This document shows, one piece after another, positions 48,701 to 60,995 of a DNA stretch of 64,000 nt. This DNA is from Casuarina equisetifolia. Lineage: Eukaryota > Streptophyta > Magnoliopsida > Fagales > Casuarinaceae. The notes below the pieces were generated by a model. It had not been told where the DNA came from, ran no database searches, and was given only the letters and a program-made list of their open reading frames with translations. Each line of letters begins with the position of its first letter. The first letter of the stretch is position 1. The position numbers and the translations under genes were made by a program. Location: positions 20,921,884 to 20,985,883 of the forward strand of contig CM052356.1 of NCBI GenBank assembly GCA_028551475.1, read 5' to 3'.

Positions 48701-50206
48701 TTTTTTGTTGCCTCTGCTTTGCCACTATTGTTGGATATCGTGACAAGTTTGGCCTTCGTGCTACTCGGTGTATCTTCATGGGGTGCCTTTCCCTTCAGAA
48801 GGGCTACCGGGTTTATGATCCTGCCTCTGGTAATTTTTTCATCAGTTGTGATGTCATTTTCCATGAAGCTATTTTTCCTTTTCAGGATGTTTCTTCCGAT
48901 GTTGCTTCCCCTACCCTGCTGATGCCCCCTCAGCCCTTTTTAGCTTATAAGATTGTTTCTCTACCGCCCCTCATCCTTCTTCTAGGGCCCCCTCTATGTC
49001 CTTTCCTTGCTCCTACTCCTTTCGCCTCTCCCACACCCTCCCCTTCCCTAGATACCCCTTCATCTGCTCCTCTGCCCGTACCCCTAAATTCCAATTCCCC
49101 TTCCCCCGATCCTTTTTTACTTGATATTGCTCTTGATGTTCCTTATGTACCCTCTCCCACTCCTCCCCTCTTACCAACCCCTCCTACTCCTCGACGATCT
49201 GGTTGCGTTACCCACCCCCCCCACCTGGACCCAAGACTATATTTGCTCCACCACCGACTCTCTTGGCTCCCATTATCCTATCTCCTCCTATGTTAGCTTT
49301 GCCCGCCTCTCTCTGGACCATCTTTGCTGCATTAGTCAGATCTTTGTTGAAGAAGAACCTTCTTCTTATTGTGAGGCTGCCTTTGAACCTCGCTGGCAAC
49401 AAGCCATGGAAGCTGAACTTCATGCGCTTGCTGATAATCGCACTTGGGATGTTGTCCCTCGTCCTCCTCATCATCGCCCCATTGGTTGCAAATGGATCTA
49501 CAAGATCAAGCATCGTGCTGATGGCTCTATTGAGCGTTACAAGGCTCGCCTCGTTGCTAAAGGCTATACCCAGAAAGAAGGTTTTGATTATCATGACACT
49601 TTCTCTCCCATCGCCAAGGCAGACACTATCCACTCCTTCCTTGCCGTTGTTGCTTTTCGCGACTGGTCCTTTCATCAGATGGATGTCAACAACGCTTTTC
49701 TTCACGGTGATTTGGATGAAGAAATCTACATGGACCTTCCTCTTGGATTACGTAGACCGGGGGAGTCTAGGGTTTGTCGTCTTCGTAAATCCCTATATGG
49801 TCTCAAGCAAGCTTCCCGACAGTGGTATGCCAAGTTCACCGCTGCCCTTCTCTCGGTGAATTTCAAACAGTCTCGCCATGATTATGCTCTCTTCACTTGG
49901 AGCCACGGTACTTCCTCTATCTATTTACTTATTTATGTGGATGACATCTTAATCATGGGAAACAATCTCTCCGCCATTGATTGCTTTAAGTCTTATCTCC
50001 ATTCCACATTCCACATCAAGGACCTTGGACCACCTAAGTATTATTTGGGTATCGAGATTGCACGATCAGAAAAGGGAATTTCTTTCAGTCAACGCAAATT
50101 TGTTTTGGAAATACTCTCTGATGCTGGTCTTTCAAGATGTAAACCGGCTGTTATCCCTTTTGAGCAAAATTTAAGCCTCACCACACCGGAATATGATATT
50201 GGCACA

Positions 50207-51214
50207 TCATCCCTTGATAAGGATCAGCTGCTTAAGGATCCCTCTACGTATCAATGCTTAGTAGGGAAGTTCATTTATCTCATCATGACGAGACCATATA
50301 TTTGTTATGCAGTCCACATACTTAGTCAATTCATGCACGCACCGAAGCAGTCTCACATGAATGCAGCTCTCAAAGTTGTTAAGTACTTAAAGGGCTGCCC
50401 TGGTCTTGGAATTTTACTATCTAGACATTGTAACATGGAAATGAAGGCATACTGTGATACTAATTATGCCACGTGTCCTATGAGCCGTCAATCGACAACA
50501 AGTTTTTGCATTAAGTTAGGTAATTCTCTTCTCTCTTGGAAGACAAAGAAGTAATCTACTGTTTCCTTATCCTCTGCTGAATTAGAATATCGAGCAATGG
50601 CAAAGACGACATGTGAAATCATATGGTTGAGAGGACTATTACGTGATTTGGGCATACGAATGCAACGTCCTACTTTGCTATTTTGTGACAATGATGCAGC
50701 TTTAAAACTTTCATCCCTTGATAAGGATCAGCTGCTTAAGGATCCCTCTACGTATCAATGCTTAGTAGGGAAGTTCATTTATCTCACCATGACGAGACCA
50801 TATATTTGTTATGCAGTCCACATACTTAGTCAATTCATGTACGCACCGAAGCAGTCTCACATGAATGCAGCTCTCAAAGTTGTTAAGTACTTAAAGGGCT
50901 GCCCTGGTCTTGGAATTTTACTATCTAGACATTGTAACATGGAAATGAAGGCATACTGTGATACTAATTATGCCACGTGTCCTATGAGCCGTCAATCGAC
51001 AACAAGTTTCTGCATTAAGTTAGGTAATTCTCTTCTCTCTTGGAAGACAAAGAAGTAATCTACTGTTTCCTTATTCTCTGCTGAATCAGAATATTGAGCA
51101 ATGGCAAAGACGACATGTGAAATCATATGGTTGAGAGGACTATTACGTGATTTGGGCATACGAATGCAACGTCCTACTTTGCTATTTTGTGACAATGATG
51201 CAGCTTTAAAACTT
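50207..51214 (+). repeat. Internal 504-bp tandem duplication within the Copia pol region
   Basis: The block starting TCATCCCTTGATAAGG at 50207 recurs at 50711 with a period of 504 bp and roughly 1-2% divergence. The two junctions share the three bases TCA. The divergence is similar to that between the LTRs. Confidence 0.93.
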
Positions 51215-51443
51215 TCAGCAAATCCTATAGTTCATGAAAGGACCAAGCACATTGAAGTAGATTGCCACTTTACAAGAGACAAGATTCAGGAAAAAGTTAT
51301 CAAGACTTATGAAATAAACACTACAGAACAACCTGTAGACATATTCACGAAGGCTCTCTGTCAACGACAACACATGTATTTATTACGCAAGCTTGGTGTG
51401 TTCGACGTTTATAGACCGCCAAAACTACCAACTTGAGGGTGAA

Positions 51444-51694
51444 TGTTGGAGATACATGTGCATATTAGGAATATATCTTCCTTATTTAGGACACATTATT
51501 ATTCCATGTAGGTACAATCTATTTGAGAAAGTATTCTTGTGTTAGGTAGAATTATATTGCATTAATTCGTTGTATATTTTTCCTTTATGGTTAATCCTCC
51601 CATTATATAAGGACACCATATGTAAAGTTCTTCTTTAAGCCAATACATAGAGTTTTCTCCCAATTTATGTCCTCTCCATTACCAACTTGTGACA
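51444..51694 (+). repeat. Copia 3' LTR
   Basis: 251 bp, preceded by the polypurine tract and followed by the AGTTT target duplication, after which LINE sequence resumes. Confidence 0.96.
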
Positions 51695-54600
51695 AGTTTG
51701 TCTTTTAAAGTGATCCAACAGATAAAATTATGCTTTGGTACTCTTTCTTTCCAAACAAGTGTTGCCCATTCAGTATCTTTTCTATTCTCTCTTAATGCTA
51801 CATAACTTTTGGCAATATTGTATTATGAGTCCATCACTAGTTGTGTGAGTTCACTTTTTACTTGTAAAATATTCCTAAAACTCCAAGCTAGTGATCCTTT
51901 CATCTCAACTTCTAATACATTCCTTTTCTTCAAATTTTCTATTATCATCCATTTAACCTATAAAGAGTTTGTGTTGGGGTGCATAAGAGGCCATAAGAGT
52001 TTTCCAATTGCTGCCCTATTCCAAGTATTAATGTCTATCAAACCCAGTTCTTTAGAAATTTTACGCCAACAAACTTCTTTCCATGCCACTTTCGCTATAC
52101 ATCGTCCATTAGATTTACTTGTCCAAAGGAAAGTTCTAATCCTTTTTTCAATTTCATAAAGAGTCTGTTTTGGCAATAGAAAAATTTGCATCCAATATGT
52201 TTGTAATGAGAACATAACACTTTTTGCTAGCTGTAGTCTCCCCCCATAACTAATATGCTTAGACTCCCAACCTTCAATTCTCCTTAATATTTTTTCTGTC
52301 AGGATAATACAATCTAAGTTGGAGAGTCTTTTAGTAATCAATGGAACTCCTAAGTATTTTATGGGAAGTTGGCCTTCTTGGATAGGAATATGATCAAGTA
52401 TTAGAGCTTTTTCCCATTCAGACAAGCCTGAAAGGAAGATTTGACACTTTTTTGGATGCACCTTCAGACCTGTTATATCTTCAAACTTTTGCATAGCATC
52501 TAGTAAGCACAATATAAACTTAATATCTCCATGAGCAAATAGAAAGAGATCATCAGCAAAGCATAGATAAGTGATATTCTCTTTAGAGCATTTCCAGTGA
52601 AATTTAAACCTTCCAAAAGATACTTTCTTTTGTATAATTCTATTAAGAATCTCCATCACAATAACAAAGAGAAAAGGAGAGAGAAGGTCACCTTGTCTAA
52701 GTCCCTTTGCCCCTTAAAAAACCTGTATGAGAGCCATTGATGTTTATAGAGTATCCAACAGTAATGATGCAGCTTTCAATTAGCAATCTAAATTTGTCTA
52801 GGAACTTCAAAACTTTCAGAGTATTTAGGATTGCATTCCAGTCTATTGAATCATATGCTTTCATAATATCAACCTTAATTGCCATCCTTTTCCCATGAAT
52901 ACCTTTGTGATAATTGTGTATTAACTCTTGACATAACAAAATATTTTCTTTAATGTTTCTTTCTGGCACAAAAGCTGTTTGATAAGGATGTATGAAATAA
53001 GGCAAAGCTGCACTTAATCTTCCTGCCATAATTTTAGATATGATCTTGTACAACACATTGCAACAGGAGATTGGTCTAAAATCTTTCATATTAATGGCAT
53101 TAATTTTCTTAGGGACAAGGGAGATTACAATTGAATTTATGCTTCGCAATAGCTGTCTTTTCTGAAAGAAAGCTATAAGTACATCTTCTATGTCACTCCT
53201 TATAATACTCCAAGCTTTCTTAAAGAAGAAATTGTTATATCCATCAGGACTTGGAGCTTTGTAATCACCAATAGTATTAAGGACCTTTTATTATATCTTC
53301 TCTTTGAACATCTGCTATAAGGCTTCTCTTTGTCTCTTCTGGGATTTTTGTGGGAAATAACTTTCTTAATTTTATTTCTAATGGTTGAAGTTGGTTTGCC
53401 CTCCCTAGCAAGTTTTGATAGTAATTTAGAATTTTGTTCTTTATCATTTCAAGATCTCTAGTAAGTTGCCCATCATCTATTTCCAGCTTGACAATGTGAT
53501 TTTTTACGCTCCTCTTCATCATGCTTCTAAAAAAACTTTATTGTTACAATCTCCCTCTTTTAGCCAAGTATTCCTTGATTTTTGCTTCAGAAGTATTTCT
53601 TTATGCTTGCTATGTATTAGTAACTTTTCTAAACACTCATTTTCTTTATTGCATAATTGGGTATTTGAAGGGTCATCAAAAAGCTTTTCTTATGCTATTT
53701 GTAGCTACTTCCTTGCTATCTCTATTTTCCTTGGTAATTCTCCAAATTCCTCTCTATTTAGCTTCCTAAACTTTTTTTTTTCATTTCCTTCAACTTTATG
53801 ATTATTCTATACATTATAGTGCCCTCAACCCTTTGTTGCCAAATATTCTTCAGTATTGTCATAAATTGCGGGTTGTTATGCTAGAAGTTGAAAAATCTAA
53901 AGGCACTTTTCTATCTTGGTCTATTATTGCCCACCTTGATAATGCAAGGACTGTGGTCTGACAATCCAAGAGTACTAAATTCAATGGAGAAATCCACATT
54001 ACTTTGCATCATTTAGGGTTTACCAAACATCTATCCAATTTATTGCCTTTTAACCCTATTCCTTTACCTTTTTTCGTCCATGATAGAAGAGGTTCTACAA
54101 AGTTTGGTTCTATAAGTTCTGCATCACTTATGAACTTGTTGAAATCTTCTATTCCTTCTATCCATCTGCTAGCTACATTGACCTTTTCATTTAGATTCCT
54201 TATTGTATTAAAATCTCCTACTAGTAGCCATTGAGTGTCATTTCCATAACTGTTATAACATTGTGTGAGGTTACTCCAGAGATCCTTCTGTTCATTTGCT
54301 GCATAGATGGCAGATAAGTACCATACTTCATGCTTCTCTTCCACTTTACAATTCATTACCTGTTTAGAATTACTAAGCACTATGATGTTGAGTTGTGGCT
54401 TTTTCCATACAATCCAAATCCTTCCATTTTCATTATCTCTATAATTATGGACAAAACCCCATTGGGAGAAAAGAGAATCTATCACCTATTGTGCTTTCTC
54501 TTCTTTTATTTTGTGTTCTAATAAAATGACAATGTCAGCTTTAGCATTCTTGATAACTTCCTGTACCTCCTTTTGTTTAGGGCTTTTATTCATGCCCCTA

Positions 54601-54756
54601 ACATTCTATGAGAATATGATTATTTGTCTGGGGGTATAGTGTTTTCTCCTTCAACACCTTCAAAACCTACAATATCATTGCAACTTGCTTCATTTGATTC
54701 TTGATGATTATTTATCAACACACTAAACCTATTACTGGTGTTATCATCCTCACATG

Positions 54757-54772
54757 GCCGAATACAGAATAT
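54757..54772. repeat. LINE target-site duplication, right copy
   Basis: GCCGAATACAGAATAT, marking the LINE's 5' end. The following ~20 bases (TACAGAATATAAAACAATGAG) recur once more 25 bp downstream, a small separate tandem duplication. Confidence 0.93.
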
Positions 54773-57700
54773 AAAACAATGAGTTTATACAGAATATAAA
54801 ACAATGAGCTAATAACGAAGAATAAGCAAGCTCAACTCAATAATTTTTAAAGTGACTTAGTCCTATTAGACACCTACATCTAATGTTCTCTAGTCCAAAG
54901 TAGATTAAAGAGGTCTTTCATTACTCCAAGTAAGGACTTACAAGAATTTAATCTTTTTTACAATTCACAACTCCTTTATACCAATAGATTTCTCGATTGA
55001 AACCCATTTAAACTAACAAGTTGTTGACAAAGATTCTTATTGCTAAGGAGTTCGTTGACAACTCCACACCTAACTTTTATATATTTTCATTGTAGGACTT
55101 ATACTATCTCATCACCTCAAGTATAAGAGAACATTTTCATGGGAATCTTTGTTTACAAGAAAAAGGATAGAAGATAGAATTGTTTCCAATGGACTCCTTA
55201 TGAATAATGAAAGGACATATTAAGTCTCACATGTGAAATATAAAGAGAAAATAATTTATAAAGAGATGAATTCTCCCATTCATTTCAAGTTTAGGTTATT
55301 CCTTAGCACCCTTGAACATTATGCCTAAATTTGAAATCAATTTTTAGGTGGCACAATGTGTGGTTGTTCCCAAGTTTGAAACCCACATAGTGAGAGGGTG
55401 TGTCTTGAACCCTTAATTGATGAGTTGGAAGCCCTTTATGCTCCACTTAACTTGCAAGAGTAATGAGAAAGCATATTAAATAAATAATATAGAGTTAATT
55501 GTAGGTGGTTTCCTTCGGTAAACATATATTGTGATTTTTCTCAGTTTCATATAGAAGATAGAAGTTATCTACTTTTGAATATGCATGAATAAGAATGATT
55601 TTTCCAAATCATTCTTATTCAAAATCGAATTTGATGTGATATTAGAGGATAACATAAAGAATTATAATGGATGATTAAAGAAATTAAAGAAAAGGATTTA
55701 ACTACTAAACTTCTTAAGATATTTTTTTTAGTTTGTATTTATTGTATATGAGTTGAAAGATATAAAAGATATTTTTAGGGAAAAAATTGATATTCTTATT
55801 TTCTTAGCAAAAGTAAAAAAGGTAATATGAGAGGGAGCTTCTTTGTTTTAGAATATAAAATTCTCTAAAGGAAATGTTATTTTGAGGCTTTCAATTTTTA
55901 TCTTTTCATAAATACAATAACTTTTATAATGCTGAGGTATACTCCTATACTTTTGTATTTTAATATTTATTACTATAATTTACCTTTTTACAAAATATAT
56001 ATATATATATAAAGTTATTCTACATTACCGAATAATCTATTAGGAACTCAAGTAATATAAAAAATATTATGTTCCTAGGATTTTCTTTTTAGGTATTAAA
56101 GTTTGTAGAAAATGTAGCTGCCTAGAGCATAAGTTTGACTTTAATATCATTACTTGGCAAGGAAAGGGGTAGTTTTATTTGTTGTCATAAGGAGAATTAC
56201 TAACGAACATTTTCTTAACCATCTTGTCTTCCTATTATATAATCCATTGACAACTTGTGACTAGAAAAAAGGAAAAGTGATGAACACTATTATGGATTAA
56301 GGGGACAAACATATGTGAACGGACTACATGGGTTGTGTTTTAAAATATTGATAAAACCTACCAAACGCTTTAAATTTTGGCTCTCAATTTTTAATTTTCT
56401 AAATTGAGTATTGATTTGATAATCATCTTAAGGTTAAAAAGGAAAATATTGGAAATGAAGCAAAAAAAAAACAAAAAAAAACATAGATGGGTTATGCTGA
56501 ACTACTAGGGATTATATAAACATAGACTCAAGACTTGCATTGTTTGACAAGAACTAGCCCAAATAAGAGAAACTCTAAAAGAATATATTCAAAAAGGGAG
56601 CTAAGTAGAAAGTGAGGATTGGGCGGGCATAAAAAAAAAAGTAATTAAAAAAAGGTAAATGAAAATGGAAACTGACATTCTTATATGCCACGTTAGAGAT
56701 GAATAGAAGATCTATGTTATCTTGCTTGCATATGATAGTAATTGTTTGAAGTAGGTTGATTTCTTTTATTTAATAACTTGCCCACGCACGCATGCATTTA
56801 GTGCCGGACTCCCAACCTAATGATTAGTAGTCCTTATTAGCTTATTACTAAGCCAAAAAAGCTTGCAACTAAACTTGGATGATTGCTCTAAATAAATCAA
56901 AAGGCAACCTAAACCGGATGCTTCATAGCAAGAAATAAGATAAGGTGATACAACAACATGCATTCACTTGTTGATCCGTGACATGACTGGTATCCCTTCA
57001 ACATAAGTAAGTGGTCATTTATTTGAAGTTTCGTTGTCCAAGAGTAGAAAAAAAATAAAAAAGATAAAAAAAAAGGGTGGTCGTCTATGTTGCTTAATTC
57101 AGCATGACTAAGGCAGCGATGCGGCTTGATGTCGGGTGCACTAGACAACTTTCTTGAGACATCTATTTACAATAAAATTCTAAAGTTATAACAACTTGAG
57201 TTTATTTATTTCTGGTCCAAAATGGGAACTTGTATCAGAAGTCACCAGAAATCCTATCCTCGCTAAATCTTTTCTAAAATTAATTTAAGGTTTAATTTTA
57301 TACATCACGGCAAACATTGCCATAAGAAATTAGTGAAAATATTTTTTGTCCGTCTGCTCTGGCTTATGCGTGCAGCATAAGACTTGTTTGTGCTTACACG
57401 AAAATTGAATATTCTTTCCTAAACTATTTGAATACTTGTAATGCTAAGAGCACGTAATAAGATGAACCACACGCATGAGCTTTAACTACTGCTTTGTCAG
57501 ACCGAAGTTGATTGCCAAACTTATTTGGTAGTTTCATCATTTCATCATCTAACCTTTTTATTATGTACAAGCAAGGTTTAAAATAATTTTTAATGGCCTG
57601 AGTTATACAGAAATAATCTTTAAATAAGAAGTGACGAGAGAGCTTCTTTTTTTTTTTTTTTCTTTTTTTCTTTTATTTGTTGACTCAGCTAATAGAAGAT

Positions 57701-58989
57701 TCGATGAATCCCCATGATCAGCATGAGGTGGAAATCTGATCCATTTATGGGTCAAAAAGTGGAGATTTGAATAGGGCACCAACTTTGGCATGATTTTGGT
57801 CGACCACTGCGGCACCTTCAATTTCCTGAGGCAAGCCACCCCATCAAGCTGGTCACCCAAAGTTTTGATTAGACATTTGTATATAACACGCGTTTGTCCC
57901 ATTGCTTTCTTTTATTATGGAGCCTCGCTCTTGTGCTCTTCATGTGGTACATGCTTCTATTCATAAAACGAAGAAAATCCCATTTTGGATTGAGGTGACA
58001 TCATTCTTGCCTGAACCGCGCGGGAAGCAAACGGGAGGGGTAGGTAAGCTGCATGATTCGGCCATCTGCCACCCACTGGCCTACGCTCCAATTCTTTAAC
58101 GCGGTTTACTTGTCATTACGAAATCGGCTAAGCATTTATGGCGACCATGACTTCCTTAGAACGTCATCGTCGCCAATGAGAAGCTTCAACAGCGTTTGAA
58201 CGAGTAAAATTAAAGAAAAAATAGAGTAAAACTTCTTTCGTCAATTCGTACGACCATCCAAAGACTTTCAAGCATAATAATTCTCAGCTATCAATGGTAG
58301 CTATTTGGGCCATTGAAAGAAAGGCTTAGAAAATAAAAGTTCTCAAGCCCTTTCAACCTTCAATTATCCTACCTGGGCCTTTGACGGGAAGGCCTAGAAA
58401 ATGCCACATCTATAAGATTCTATTCATCCTTCTTTGGTGGGAAGGACAAATGAGTTCTTCTCTCTCTACGTTACGAATTAAAGACAAGATTGCAATATCA
58501 TTTTGTGGGTTGACATGGTCTGGCCTAACCTTTTGAAAATGTGCGTTTGTATTCAATTTATATGGTAGGTTGTTTAATAGCGGAAAAATTGATTTGCAAT
58601 AATTTTTATTTAATTGGAAACCGCAAATACAGACTTATTATCTTTCTTAATTATCTGAAGTTGTGATCTTAAGGAAGTTGCTCTAGCTGCAGTTTGACAT
58701 GCAAATGATGCTTTCCACTACCCACTCTAACTCAACTAATTAGAGTATATTTTACTATACTAATTCAATTGGATTATAAAATATTTCCCAATTTCCCAAC
58801 CAGTTATTTAAAAAAAAAACAGAGAAAAAAAAGAATTAAATTGTGCATGTAGTACAATATGTTGCCTGCTAGGACTTGGGAAAATGTTTAGGGGTGGCAT
58901 AGCGATAACGGCTCAAATAAAAGACCTCTGATAACATTCAAAATGATCAGCCTCGTCAAATAAAAGATCTCTGATAACATTCAAAATTG
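54773..58989. other. Intergenic, AT-rich, no gene
   Basis: No recognisable coding sequence. Open frames at 57603-57902 and 57902-58099 have no domain. Contains an (AT)n run near 55998, a perfect hairpin at 55586-55621 and a 43-bp tandem duplication at 58914. Confidence 0.5.
55586..55621. repeat. Perfect hairpin, 16-bp stem and 4-base loop
   Basis: TGAATAAGAATGATTT, loop TTCC, then AAATCATTCTTATTCA. Outer bases TTTTGAAT/ATTCAAAA pair again after a gap. Confidence 0.93.
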
Positions 58990-58997
58990 TTTGCAGG
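58914..58997. repeat. Two tandem copies of a 43-bp unit
   Basis: CAAATAAAAGA.CTCTGATAACATTCAAAAT starts at 58914 and again at 58957. Confidence 0.9.
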
Positions 58998-59310
58998 ATT
59001 AGAAGTTAAAAGGTGATCCTTGGAGGTTGAAAAGTTCCTTTCAGAAGTTATTGGTCAACATTGGGTCCTGATCGCGAACTGTTGCCTTAAGCATGCTATA
59101 AAGCTTAACGACATTTTTAAAATATAACCTTGATACCCTGGAAGAGGTATAGGGGTGAGACATGGTTGAAAAGTGAGCCATTTTTTATGACACGTCTCTG
59201 CCACCACAAAAATGACTCTTGTACTTTGTAAAGTTGGAAGGCCATCAACAAAATTCATTCATTGCAAGGTCTGAAGTACTCTTGCAAGAGATGTAGCTTT
59301 CCTTTTCTAA
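58990..59310 (-). mobile_element. Ty3/gypsy integrase trace (fossil)
   Basis: On the minus strand the plant Ty3 integrase core signature is legible: MNFVDGLPTLQSTRVIFVV (family SMDFI.GLP...+ILVVVD), with SHPYTSS and VRDQDPMLTNNF-like remains further on (family HPYTA..VA, VSDRDP.F.S.F). Broken. No LTRs found and no RT or protease beside it. Confidence 0.65.
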
Positions 59311-59679
59311 GATGTTTTAATTCTCATATGTGTGAATTTGGTGTGTGTATTGTAATATTAAGGATTTTTTTTTAAAAAAATACTACATCAGTTTTATGCA
59401 ATATGTTATGGAATACCTCATAGAAACTTTTTTGAATCTCACTCAAAATGGTGGGAATCAATTCCAATTTAGCGGGGAGATAAATGTGGTGCTTATAAAA
59501 TAAATCTTTCACAACCGTAGTCAATTTGTTTCTTTATAATATTAACAACTCCTGCAACGAATTAATCATGAAAAACATTTAAACATTAACTCCAAAATAT
59601 TTTGTCATATCAAAATGCATTTTCATGAAATATGCTCTTTTTTCCCTTTTGTCATTATCAAAATAATAATAGAATAACA

Positions 59680-60759
59680 ATATTCTTAACACTTACAACA
59701 CATGAGAGGAAGAGAGGACCTATTGAAATGAAAGCCAACACCTACTGTTCAAAAAATAGAACAAGGAATAAAGAAAGGTTGAGGTCTGTTCTCTTTTTTT
59801 GGGGGGGGCGGGGGGCACTAAGCTTTCTTTCTTGGAGTTTAATAAAACTACAAATAAATATTTTCTGATTGAATATGGGCTAATCATGTGAAATAAAACA
59901 TTTTCACCAACTTGGAGGCAACTTTTCGGGTAAAAATCTTCTTTCACCAAGAGTAAGTCATTGCACGAACATAGGAATATATATAGCTAGTCAAACGAGG
60001 AATGAGCTACACAATGTTTCCCTTTCTCTCTTACTCTCAAAAACTAAATTCTCTAAGCTTTCTTACTTAGAGTTTAGCAGCACCACAAACTAACATTATC
60101 AATTAACAAACTATCATTGTTCATTCACAAAAAACAGGAAGTGTATCTCTAAAAATTACCGGTTGCAAATCATGCATGTTACTAATGAGTCAATGCTAGC
60201 TTCGTGAAGTGATTGATATACTAACATGTGCAAGCCACATGAGCAGCAATTCTTCAATTAGTTTATTAAGCAAAGGATGAAAACTTTTCATCTTACAGCA
60301 CAGGAGAGATGAAGGGCTGACAAAAGTGTAAGCCAATACCTACCAAAACCGAACCTGCCACAAAGAGAGACTCTTTAAGAAAATAGAACAAAGAATAAAC
60401 CTAGCTCCCGATACTACATTATCCTCGGCTACGTGGGTGAAAGGCTGAGGTCTTTTAAGTTTTTTTAGACACTAAGCTTCCTTAATTAGAGTTCAACAAT
60501 ATTACAAACTAATGATCTCTATTCAAAAACAACGAGAAGTCTATCTCTAGAAATTATTGGATACAAATCATGCATGTCATGATTGATTCCATGCCAACTT
60601 TGTGAAGTCATCGGTATACTAACTTGAGTGCCCAAGTCATATTGAGTAGCAATTTTTTCAATTAGTTCATTAAGCAAATGATAACAAATTTCCATCTTAC
60701 AACATATAAGAGAGGGTGAAAAGACCTACCAAAAATAAAAACCAACTGTTACCAGAAAT

Positions 60760-60813
<54 letters not shown>

Positions 60814-60961
60814 TTACCAAAAAAAAAAAGGAATATACTAACTCAAGTGCCAAAGCCACATTAAGCAAAAATTTCTTTAATTAGTTCATCAAGCAAATGA
60901 TGAAAATTTTCCATCTTATAGCAAAAATGAAAGTTGACACCTACCATAAGTGAAACTTGTC

Positions 60962-60995
<34 letters not shown>

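Larger units (their letters stand above)
45531..51694 (+). mobile_element. Copia LTR retrotransposon with both LTRs (young fossil)
   Basis: A full-length 6.2-kb Ty1/Copia element. The 251-bp LTRs (45531-45781, 51444-51694) begin TGTTGGAGATACATG and end TGTGACA. The primer-binding site TGGTATCAC.AGC follows the 5' LTR at 45782, and the polypurine tract ACTTGAGGGTGAA precedes the 3' LTR. The target duplication is AGTTT (45526-45530, 51695-51699). Domain order: gag from 45879 with a CCHC knuckle near 47395; protease (LIDSGASDH) near 47650; integrase (HH-CC head near 48080, DIWGPY) to about 48800; RT with YVDDILIMG near 49940; RNase H to about 51430. The order PR-INT-RT-RH defines Copia. The LTRs differ at 5 of 251 sites (about 2%), suggesting insertion on the order of one to a few million years ago. 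The coding region is broken by at least half a dozen disruptions. It carries an internal 0.5-kb tandem repeat. Confidence 0.97.
44991..54756 (-). mobile_element. 5'-truncated L1-type LINE, interrupted by a Copia element
   Basis: Minus strand, high to low coordinate. The ORF2 endonuclease start is near 54600 in a shifted frame (family WN+RGLN). Next come WLLVGDFNTI and GNKLDRCLVN (54009-54485), the RT (52697-53149: ISLVPKK, DFRPISCCNVLYKI, FIHPYQTAFVPERNIKENILL, AIKVDIMKAYDSIDW), then CFADDLFLFAHGD and KYLGVPLITKRL (51958-52659). The zinc-finger-RVT region HNFICWITLKDK continues across the Copia insertion into the block ending YHIWRERNRRRF (45075-45335), followed by a 3' UTR and A-tail (T-run at 45001-45007). 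ORF1 is missing. Several stops and shifts make it dead. It is flanked by a perfect 16-bp target duplication (44975-44990 and 54757-54772). LINE length without the insert is about 3.6 kb. Confidence 0.93.

Noticed and set aside
53466-53801. Plus-strand frames over the LINE
   Set aside because: Shadows of the minus-strand LINE ORF2.
60766-60991. CRISPR-like regular repeats
   Set aside because: These are plain (GA)n tracts and a tandem array in a plant nuclear sequence; there are no spacer-repeat units.
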